Shown: positions 45,302 through 51,167 of the stretch, piece after piece
Position numbering within the stretch: the stretch's first letter is position 1
Layout of the letters: the number at the start of each line of letters is the position of its first letter
NCBI RefSeq assembly: GCF_030547685.1
Contig: NZ_JAUOQM010000022.1
Location: 457 to 51,623 of the forward strand
DNA from: Gilvimarinus sp. 2_MG-2023
GTDB taxonomy: Bacteria > Pseudomonadota > Gammaproteobacteria > Pseudomonadales > Cellvibrionaceae
Direction: 5' to 3'
Length of the DNA stretch: 51,167 bases
The notes under the pieces: model-generated
Told to the model about the DNA's origin: nothing
Database searches by the model: none
The model's input: the letters and a program-made list of their open reading frames with translations, nothing else
Program-made: the position numbers and the translations under genes

Positions 45302-45664
45302 TTAATCCAATTCTAATTTTCTGGCAACAACCAAGTCACTTACTAATTTTTTGTCAATATTCCAATCATTAGGAACTTGAAACAAATTCTTTTTAACAAC
45401 ACACCCTTGTCTTTCGAGCTCTTCCTTAAAATTTTCGATCACCTCAGCACTCCATGGAGCAAGAGCAAGATGGTTTTTTAGTGCCGACACCCCGAACACA
45501 TAATCATCACCCTTATAAACCTGAGGCACATTCCAAGCCAGCTTGCAATTTAAATCAGGAAAGCTTTCGATAATAAAGTTAATAACCTCTCTAAGAGTTT
45601 TCCCTTGTTTAGCATCTAGTGAACTTAAATAATCTTCAACTGAACTAAACTTCTTTGAACTCAT
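45302..45664 (-). CDS. DUF1801 family protein (YdhG-like)
   Basis: A 120-residue cytoplasmic protein. KFSSVEDYLSSLDAKQGKTL, LREVINFIIESFPDLNCKLA, WNVPQVYKGDDYVFGVSALK and NHLALAPWS are the DUF1801/YdhG pattern, an iron-chaperone-like frataxin-type fold of uncertain function. It is stand-alone with 150-160 bp of AT-rich non-coding DNA on each side, as is typical of gene-cassette DNA. Confidence 0.85.
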   Translation of the reverse strand: MSSKKFSSVEDYLSSLDAKQGKTLREVINFIIESFPDLNCKLAWNVPQVYKGDDYVFGVSALKNHLALAPWSAEVIENFKEELERQGCVVKKNLFQVPNDWNIDKKLVSDLVVARKLELD

Positions 45665-45820
45665 ACTTTCACCCTCTTACAAAGAGTTTCCCAGCGCCAC
45701 GGATCACACGCAGCTTTGCAACAATCAGAATATTGGAAAGTCGATTAAAGATCTCGGCATTTAAATGCCACATATATCATCTGATCACAAAACTTACGAT
45801 GGTTGAAAAATATTTTTCAT

Positions 45821-46381
45821 TCAGGGTGTTTCATGCACTGAAACCACATCCCCTGTTTTAGGGTTTTTGACCAACACTCTAACTGGCCGAAATCCTTTTT
45901 CATTCCTTAAACATGCAATATACTTTCGGTTGACATCTTCAATTTTCTTGATTGATTCTGGCAGTGATTTCGAATTAGCATACTCATCGAGATGACTCAC
46001 ATATTCATTGAAAGATTCCCGAGCCTGATTATTTTTTATGTTGACACTAGTGCTTGCAACACTTGCAGGCTCAATTATATCCCGCTCCTCCTCCATTCGT
46101 TTTTTAATATACTCAAACCTATGCTTTGACCATATAGACAACAACTCATCTCGATCTGTCAATAGATCACCATTTACTAAAATGCCACGGCCGAAAGTTT
46201 CTGATTCGCACTCCCTGCTTGCCTTCACGTACGCCGGATGGTTACTGCTTACATCCCCATACTCTTCACTAAACTGAATCACTTCTATACTATTTTTTAC
46301 CGGCGAAGATGGCTGTATATTTGACGAACACCCATAAACACAGATGGGAATAAATAAACTCATTACTTTTTTCAACATCAT
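45821..46381 (-). CDS. hypothetical lipoprotein
   Basis: A 186-residue protein with a short lipoprotein signal (MLKKVMSLFIPICVYGC; lipobox VYGC). The mature part is charged and helical (SIWSKHRFEYIKKRMEEERD, ESFNEYVSHLDEYANSKSLP), with two further cysteines. No family is recognised. Two adjacent ATG codons at 46381 and 46378 are both possible starts. AT-rich like its neighbours. Confidence 0.65.
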   Translation of the reverse strand: MMLKKVMSLFIPICVYGCSSNIQPSSPVKNSIEVIQFSEEYGDVSSNHPAYVKASRECESETFGRGILVNGDLLTDRDELLSIWSKHRFEYIKKRMEEERDIIEPASVASTSVNIKNNQARESFNEYVSHLDEYANSKSLPESIKKIEDVNRKYIACLRNEKGFRPVRVLVKNPKTGDVVSVHETP

Positions 46382-46648
46382 CGCCCCAACCTCAGGCTTA
46401 GTGATTAACTAGTCGCGATAAACACCTTCTTAGAAAAAGTGGCCGCAGATCAATGATTATGGATTTAGACGATAAGCGAATCTCATCTGCCCCCTCTTTC
46501 TATACATAAAAAATTTTCGCTAACGGCCTGAATGTGATAAATTATGACAACATTAAACGCCATAGCTCGTGATAATCAGCCGTGGATAGAGGCATAAATT
46601 AGCCAAAGATAACGTTGCTGAAGGCTTGATTTTAACCACAGTCGCTTG

Positions 46649-48349
46649 TTAACTCAATAACGCTTCAACATTAGTAATAAGTGCATCAATTGAGTTTCTT
46701 TTGTGCTCATTTAGAGCATTTTTAGGAACAGCCTTAACTGCATTTGCAACGACATACTTAACCTTCGACTCGACGGTATCACTCCATCGTTTACCATCAT
46801 TTAGAAATGCTGATTTAACACGTTCAGACCATTTTTTATTACACCTAAATGCTGGCTGACTTAGGTCAACACCAAATTCTTCGATTATTTCATTACGATA
46901 AAGATCAAGATTTAAACAGTCCTCGAACTCCGTATTCCGAGCGCCATTACAAGTAACAAACGTATTTTTCTTACTGGAAATAATCCCATCCGACTCAGCT
47001 TTGTCGTAAGCCGCTCGGCCTGATTCATCATTGTCTAAAAAAGTATGATAAACACACAGGGAGTTACTAAGAAGAGTTAATTTATAAGATAAATTAGAAG
47101 CGCCACCAATTTCATCTATTACTAACAGATGACTATTTATTGCCTTCTTAATTATTTCACTCTCAGCGGATAAGATAGCTTTTAATGAGATGACATCATC
47201 CCCCCCTTCTACAACTAAAACATAACTTGCATTTACGAGGTTGTCAGAAGCTTTTATACCCAATAAATCTCTGATTTGACCTATATTCCTCGCAGGAACG
47301 GCCTTGCCGCTATTTACGATAATATTTGATCTTATATCGGTTCTATCGACAAACAATGGATTATGTGTCGTGAGAACAACCTGATTATTTTCTCCCAGAG
47401 CCATAATGACTTCATTTAACTGATGAATCGCGGCAGGGTGTAAATGTGATTCAGGCTCTTCAATCGCAATAATCGAAGCACCAACTGAAGCCCCCCTATT
47501 CTTTAGAAGGCCTAGAGCCGCTAAGCTTTTAACTCCGTCTCCCTTGAAAAATAGACTTGTAGGAGTTCCATCGTCAATAATGATTTCGAATTCATTTCGA
47601 AATGACGAGCGCCTGCTGTCATCAGGTATTGCGACATCTACATTTTTTATACCGGGCAAAAATTCTTGCAAAGGCTCTTTGATTTGTTCTCCTAGTTCTT
47701 TTAAAACGGGCTCTTGAATTTTCCTTATTGTTTCAAGTGCAACCTTGTAATCGTTATTAGCTTCAAGCTTACGCATTCTTTGCATTAGCATAACCCTAAC
47801 AACTTCCATAGCTTCTTGATCTGTACGAACAGCAGGAATGTAATTAAAAGTAATATTTTTACCTATAAATTCAGCAATTTGACCAGACTTTGCATTTAGT
47901 GCTGCCCCACCTGCCCCTCGCTTCTCTACCACCCTGATGCTTGGCTTGTCATCTTTCCCTACTCTGATTTCAATTGGAAGAGATCCGTTTAGCCTTGACT
48001 TGATTTCTTTTCTAAACATATCGATTTCTTTCGAAGTCAAAAGAAATTCAAGTCTAAATATAGTTTGAGTATTGGACTTCCTATCTTGAAGAGTTATTGG
48101 GAAATCTCTTTCCCAAAAGTAGTGAGAATCATCTTTCCGAGCATATCTTCTAGACCCTAAATAAACTCCTCCTCGTCTTTCCGATATTGCATGCTGTTGC
48201 AATGTCGTCATGGCAATATCTAGCGACTTCAGCAGGTTTGATTTCCCCTCATTATTACGCCCAATCAAAATAGTTGTTTGGGATAGAGACACTTTATGAG
48301 CCTTAGTTATGCTTCTAAAGTTTGTGACCGAAAAATCAATTAGCTTCAT
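46649..48349 (-). CDS. OLD-family ATPase with TOPRIM nuclease domain
   Basis: A 566-residue protein. The N-terminal SMC/ABC-type ATPase shows FSVTNFRSI, Walker A ILIGRNNEGKSNLLKSLDIA, an ABC signature-like FFKGDGVKSLAALGLL, Walker B SIIAIEEPESHLHPAAI and a His switch in VVLTTHNPLFVD. The TOPRIM domain has Glu in YVLVVEGGDD and the Asp pair in HTFLDNDESGRAA. OLD proteins are DNA nickases or nucleases with anti-phage roles. GajA of Gabija has this layout, but no GajB helicase lies beside it, so it is treated as a single-gene OLD. A truncated PLD nuclease lies directly upstream. Confidence 0.9.
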   Translation of the reverse strand: MKLIDFSVTNFRSITKAHKVSLSQTTILIGRNNEGKSNLLKSLDIAMTTLQQHAISERRGGVYLGSRRYARKDDSHYFWERDFPITLQDRKSNTQTIFRLEFLLTSKEIDMFRKEIKSRLNGSLPIEIRVGKDDKPSIRVVEKRGAGGAALNAKSGQIAEFIGKNITFNYIPAVRTDQEAMEVVRVMLMQRMRKLEANNDYKVALETIRKIQEPVLKELGEQIKEPLQEFLPGIKNVDVAIPDDSRRSSFRNEFEIIIDDGTPTSLFFKGDGVKSLAALGLLKNRGASVGASIIAIEEPESHLHPAAIHQLNEVIMALGENNQVVLTTHNPLFVDRTDIRSNIIVNSGKAVPARNIGQIRDLLGIKASDNLVNASYVLVVEGGDDVISLKAILSAESEIIKKAINSHLLVIDEIGGASNLSYKLTLLSNSLCVYHTFLDNDESGRAAYDKAESDGIISSKKNTFVTCNGARNTEFEDCLNLDLYRNEIIEEFGVDLSQPAFRCNKKWSERVKSAFLNDGKRWSDTVESKVKYVVANAVKAVPKNALNEHKRNSIDALITNVEALLS

Positions 48350-48396
48350 ATTTATTCTACAATCCCTGACATTTGGTAGGTGGCTATGTGGAGTTA

Positions 48397-48467
48397 AAGA
48401 AAAACATCGGGGTCAGACCATACATTTTACACCTTGACGTGAAATGTAAGGCCTGACCCTCATCTAT
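48397..48467. repeat. REP-like palindrome, full copy
   Basis: GGGGTCAGACCATACATTTT (from 48409) is mirrored by ...TGTAAGGCCTGACCC (to 48459) with few mismatches. It is flanked by AAGAAAAACATC and TCATCTATTT. The same flanks surround a shortened copy at 48812-48847. It separates the OLD gene from the truncated PLD gene. Confidence 0.75.
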
Positions 48468-48739
48468 TTTTTTTCTGAATGCACTACATTTAATGAGTCA
48501 GTACAAAGGAGCAAAGCCGTAAGCGCCTCATAAGACGTTACATTCAGATCGACTCCCACAAAAACATTTACCTTCCCACCTTTTACTCGGAAATTTTCGA
48601 GCGCATCTTTCATCCTAAGAACGCCACTGTTCTTTGCAAAGGCGACTACGATGTTTAAAGTGTGATAGTCCTGTGATTCAAGTAACTCTATCAAACGATT
48701 TCCGAGCTGACCGTTAAAAGGTTGATTCATTAATTCCAT
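48464..48739 (-). pseudogene. truncated PLD/HKD-family nuclease N-terminus
   Basis: A 91-codon open frame matching only the N-terminal subdomain of phospholipase-D-like (HKD) nucleases: MNQPFNGQLGNRLIELLESQ, LNIVVAFAKNSGVLRMKDAL, RVKGGKVNVFVGVDLNVTSY and LLLCTDSLNVVHSE. The HxK catalytic motif normally follows soon after this point but is absent. The frame ends at TAG exactly where the REP-like palindrome begins. The gene therefore looks cut off by, or recombined at, that repeat. Full-length relatives occur in restriction and phage-defence loci. Confidence 0.75.
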
Positions 48740-48811
48740 AAATGGCTTCTCTCAATATTGGTTTGATCTAAGGTTGATGAAAAATCCACCACCACCCGTC
48801 ACTTTCTTTCG

Positions 48812-48847
48812 AAGAAAAACATCTGGGTCAGATACCCTCATCTATTT
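48812..48847. repeat. REP-like palindrome, shortened copy
   Basis: It has the same outer sequence as 48397-48467 (AAGAAAAACATC, GGGTCAGA, then CCCTCATCTATTT) but the palindrome centre and right arm start are deleted. Confidence 0.65.
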
Positions 48848-48865
48848 CACGGCTGATTTCCATTG

Positions 48866-49159
48866 TTAGGTTTTGGTAATATAAGCATAAATTGCTAGTT
48901 CCACCAATAGATACCATAGAACAAAAGCCATGGAGATCGCTCCAGATATTGCCGCGTCAAATTTTCCGTAAGACTTGAACTCTCTTCTAATACTGAAAAC
49001 AATAAACCCAACGATAAAGAAAACAACTAAATATGGTGGAAAGAATCCAGAGAAGTTAGGGACTATTGATGCAATAACCATCTGGGGCGCAGCTATCACA
49101 AAGCGAACAAAAATCGCGATAGCAGCTATAAGGTAGGCCGTTCGCAATGGGTTCGTCAC
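48866..49159 (-). CDS. small three-helix membrane protein
   Basis: A 97-residue protein with three hydrophobic helices (AYLIAAIAIFVRFVIAAP, YLVVFFIVGFIVFSI, AISGAISMAFVLWYLLVELA). It starts at GTG 49159, immediately after the TAA stop of the 39-residue gene upstream (TAAGTG), so translation is probably coupled. The stop codon lies in CCTAACAATGG, a sequence often seen at the start of integron attC sites. No family recognised. Confidence 0.65.
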   Translation of the reverse strand: MTNPLRTAYLIAAIAIFVRFVIAAPQMVIASIVPNFSGFFPPYLVVFFIVGFIVFSIRREFKSYGKFDAAISGAISMAFVLWYLLVELAIYAYITKT

Positions 49160-49279
49160 TTAGAAAATCTTCCATTTTCTTCCCGACCATAACAGCAACA
49201 CACCAGGGACCAGTGTAACGACGAGGAAGCCAAATGCAAAAAAAATTCCTATCAAGAATATTGGAGGCGAAACTGTCAT
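49160..49279 (-). CDS. 39-residue single-helix membrane peptide
   Basis: ATG at 49279 opens a 39-codon frame: MTVSPPIFLIGIFFAFGFLV, a continuing hydrophobic stretch with VTLVPGVLLLW, then the basic tail SGRKWKIF. The stop TAA directly abuts the GTG start of the next membrane-protein gene. It is too short for routine detection. A single membrane helix with a positive C-terminus and tight coupling make it a credible gene. Confidence 0.55.
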   Translation of the reverse strand: MTVSPPIFLIGIFFAFGFLVVTLVPGVLLLWSGRKWKIF

Positions 49280-49287
49280 TCGGAAAA

Positions 49288-49326
49288 CCTAACGCCGCGC
49301 TCAGCCGCGGCTAACTTTGCGCATTA
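49288..49326 (-). other. attC-like remnant
   Basis: On the minus strand GCGGCTGAGCGCGGCGTTAGG ends in a GTTAGG(T) core-like sequence. The hairpin GCCGCG-GCTGAG-CGCGGC (49294-49311) stands in for the attC stem. It lies between the fxsA stop and the next gene start, where a cassette recombination site would be. It is much shorter than a complete attC and the left core is not clear. Confidence 0.35.
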
Positions 49327-49749
49327 TTAAGGCTGAACCCCTGCCTTGACAATTTCTTTGTCAATTTTTCGATTGATAAAGAAACTTGTTACTACAGGCA
49401 AAATGATTGCAATACCAACTAGATCAGAGACAATTCCTGGCGCTATGATTAAGCCCACAGCAATACCATATCGTGCGATAAATAATAATGGCGGAAATTT
49501 TTTTAGCTGATCTGTAGACAGTGCGTGTTCTTTTTCAGAAATTTTATTTTTAAACTTCTTTCCTAAATTTTTAGAGGCCTTCATAGAGCGCTTGAATTCA
49601 GGATAACGTACATAAAGTAGAATACCGCCTATGGCAGTAGAAATCACATAAAGTCCAATAAGCGTGTACAGCCCAAATATTGAATGAAGTTGACCAATGA
49701 CTACAACTTCACTTACTCCAAGAATTATCAGAAAAAATAGCGACTTCAT
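49327..49749 (-). CDS. FxsA-family membrane protein
   Basis: A 140-residue inner-membrane protein. An N-terminal helix (LFFLIILGVSEVVVIGQL), a second (LYTLIGLYVISTAIGGILLY), a charged cytoplasmic stretch and two C-terminal helices (IAPGIVSDLVGIAIILPVVT) give the FxsA pattern. E. coli FxsA relieves exclusion of phage T7 by the F plasmid when overproduced, but its normal role is unknown. AGGATC precedes the ATG. AT-rich like the rest of this run. Confidence 0.82.
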   Translation of the reverse strand: MKSLFFLIILGVSEVVVIGQLHSIFGLYTLIGLYVISTAIGGILLYVRYPEFKRSMKASKNLGKKFKNKISEKEHALSTDQLKKFPPLLFIARYGIAVGLIIAPGIVSDLVGIAIILPVVTSFFINRKIDKEIVKAGVQP

Positions 49750-50194
49750 ATGATCCTGAATGCCTCAACAGCTTATTAATGTGCGAGTTGAAAATTTCGC
49801 CTGGCAACCTATTTCTCCTAGAATAGCTTTAGAAATCATTTACAACTCTCTATTTAGCCTAGAATTTTTATTAAGTTGGCGCATTATTCCGAGTTTAAAA
49901 TGGGCCGGCTTTCTTTACAATTCTCAAAGACAATTTAAAAACGTTCTATAACTGAATTGAGATACTGGCTAAGTAGTTATTTATGTATGCCAGATAAACG
50001 CAGAAAAACAGAAGGGATAAGTGCCCGCACACCACTCCCGATGCACTTATTTACCTCACCTTCCAACTGGCTAGCCTACTGATTTGTGGTGATCTGTCAG
50101 AACATCATCAAACCTGTAAAACACTTGAGGAAAATAGTGCCATGGAATGGCCAGTTTGGCAACAGGCATGGCTGAAGTCGGAGGTCGGACGTCT
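49750..50194. other. 445-bp region without a supported gene
   Basis: A 63-codon plus-strand frame from 49760 exists but has no ribosome site or recognisable domain. The right part leads into GTCGGAGGTCGGACGTCTGACG, a set of short imperfect GTCTGACG-type repeats that precede each composite repeat. Confidence 0.5.
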
Positions 50195-50476
50195 GACGCA
50201 AAAACAAAACCCGCTACTAAGCTCCCACTCCCCATCTCATCCAGCCGAATTCGAGCCAATTTTGTGGGTTAATTGCACATGGAGGAGGTGAATGTTGCTC
50301 AGCAACAGAGAAGCCAGCCTGGGCTGCGTGCGATTAAGGAAAAGCGCTGGGAAGCGATCTTTTCCGACTCTCAAAATTGGCTCGAATTCGGGACCCCGAA
50401 GGGCTGAGATGTGCGGGGTGAGTTTCTTGGCTACTTCTTTGCTCACCAAAGAAGTAGCTCGCCCGCCCGGCGAAAG
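50195..50476 (+). repeat. composite structured repeat, copy A
   Basis: In order: box GACGCAAAAACAAAACCCGC; left stem arm of 20 bp (50245-50264); box GGAGGAGGTGAATG; box CAGAGAAGCCAGCCTGGGC; right stem arm (50372-50391), exactly complementary to the left; then GGGGTGAGTTTCTTG and a 12-bp hairpin GCTACTTCTTTG-CTCAC-CAAAGAAGTAGC with a CGCCCGCCCGGCGAAA tail. Frames through it are probably not genes, although GGAGGAGGTGA-ATG resembles a ribosome site and start. Confidence 0.8.
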
Positions 50477-50546
50477 AGGGCAAAGGATAAATTAAAATCA
50501 GATACCTGACGGGAAATGAAAGTCTGACGTCTGACGCCTGATGTCA

Positions 50547-50846
50547 GACGCAAAAACAAAACCCGCTACTAAGCCCCCTCACCCCCATGCCACTGAGCCG
50601 AGTGGAGGTTGATTTTAGTGGGTAAGCAAACAGGAGGAGGTGAATGCCGAAGGCAGAGAGGCCGGCCTGGGCCGAGGCCTATCGATACGGCCCACTAAAA
50701 TCAACCGGAGTGAGGGCACCCGAATAGCTACATGGATGTAGTGTATTAGAGCAACGCAGGAGCGGTTGCCGAGGGCCAGTTGCCGGGGTGAGTTTCTTGG
50801 CTACTTCTTTGCTCACCAAAGAAGTAGCTCGCCCGCCGGGCGAAAT
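50547..50846 (+). repeat. composite structured repeat, copy B
   Basis: It has the same boxes in the same order as copy A (GACGCAAAAACAAAACCCGC, GGAGGAGGTGAATG, CAGAGAGGCCGGCCTGGGC, final GCTACTTCTTTG hairpin). The internal stem uses a different sequence: GGTTGATTTTAGTGGG (50607-50622) pairs perfectly with CCCACTAAAATCAACC (50691-50706). Loop length is 68 nt against 107 nt in copy A. Confidence 0.8.
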
Positions 50847-50948
50847 CCGGCACATACTCAGTAGCGACCGTTACTTTTTGCAGAAAATTTTACTCAATTA
50901 TCAGGCCGAAATATTAAACCTAGATGCCCTCTGTCGCCGGGCAGGCGA

Positions 50949-50978
50949 ATTCCTTCTTGTGACGCGACAAGAAGGAAT
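50949..50978. repeat. perfect 12-bp hairpin
   Basis: ATTCCTTCTTGT-GACGCG-ACAAGAAGGAAT. It lies in the GC-rich non-coding tail after copy B. The same style of hairpin-rich sequence continues to the window end. Confidence 0.75.
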
Positions 50979-51150
50979 CAAGAAACGCGCCCCGATGATT
51001 GGGCCCTGCGGGCTACCTTCGCTACAGCCAATGCTAGCGGTCGGCCTAAATCGCGCGTCCATGCGCGCTTATGCCTTTCGCGCACGTCCTGTGCGCTCAA
51101 CCACTACCATTGACCTACACTCAGCACAATCATAAGGGGAAGAAGCAAAT

Positions 51151-51167
51151 CGCCCGCCCGGCGAAAG
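51151..51167 (+). repeat. start of a further repeat tail at the window edge
   Basis: CGCCCGCCCGGCGAAAG is identical to the closing part of copy A (50460-50476), so the repeat cluster probably continues beyond the window. Confidence 0.6.

Noticed and set aside
46649-48349. Gabija system (GajA)
   Set aside because: The ATPase-TOPRIM layout fits, but the required UvrD-like helicase GajB is not adjacent on either side; OLD-family is the safer call.
50292-50495. 67-codon frame after GGAGGAGGTGA in copy A
   Set aside because: The second copy has the same ribosome-like box but a different, shorter frame of about 27 codons, so the protein is not conserved between copies; kept only as part of the repeat.
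50788-51135. 115-codon plus-strand frame starting MSFLATSLLTKEVARPPG
   Set aside because: It reads straight through a hairpin repeat also present at 50411-50476, where the same peptide appears by repeat identity; GC-rich palindromic DNA explains the open frame.

Overview
The window looks like a chromosomal segment of a marine gammaproteobacterium, most likely of the Cellvibrio/Saccharophagus/Teredinibacter type. The signs are lipoproteins with long poly-serine linkers after the lipobox, an IPTL-CTERM-like surface protein, a compatible-solute enzyme (EctB), and housekeeping genes (ppiC, acs, panC, panD) that read as gammaproteobacterial. This assignment is inference. No rRNA, tRNA or intact transposase was found.

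Layout. (1) 1-7740: ppiC, then a block with a GNAT / tail-collar / giant repeat-protein cluster on the minus strand, decayed transposon debris, and a DUF6463-TetR pair with a clear operator. The block ends in a second, truncated copy of the ppiC 3' end. (2) 7828-12672: two Spondin-type secreted proteins in one transcription unit with an OmpR-type regulator and its kinase, then a LamG-like lipoprotein. (3) 13148-25545: a complete type I-E CRISPR-Cas locus. It has 48 repeats and 47 spacers, a leader next to cas2, and cas3-cas8e-cas11-cas7-cas5-cas6e-[KilA-N gene]-cas1-cas2, all on the minus strand. The extra KilA-N gene sits between cas6e and cas1, overlaps the cas1 start by 8 nt, and carries a 32-bp perfect palindrome in its coding sequence. 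It is the most unusual gene here. (4) 25663-27512: a lipoprotein and a BrxR/CapW-like WYL regulator with an inverted repeat just upstream of its start. (5) 27608-33573: smr, a small membrane protein, a degenerate GGDEF protein, a MITE-like element, acs, panD, panC and an EF-hand protein. (6) 34152-40815: two YHYH-domain lipoproteins, small secreted proteins and a MOSC protein downstream of a BaeSR-like two-component system. (7) 41200-43642: DUF1428, a NYN-domain protein and an ectB without ectA or ectC in the window. (8) 44082-49749: an AT-rich run of unrelated small genes, all on the minus strand. It includes an OLD-family ATPase/nuclease, a truncated PLD nuclease, a DUF1801 protein and FxsA, with REP-like and attC-like sequences, so it looks like acquired accessory DNA. 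(9) 49750-51167: non-coding DNA with two copies of a composite repeat whose hairpin stems differ in sequence but keep pairing.

How the parts work together. Region 3 is a probably functional adaptive immune locus with one unexplained extra gene and a candidate defence-type regulator upstream. Regions 2 and 6 are two separate envelope modules, each pairing secreted proteins with an OmpR/histidine-kinase system. Several junctions (7.5 kb, 48.4 kb, 50-51 kb) show rearrangement at repeats.
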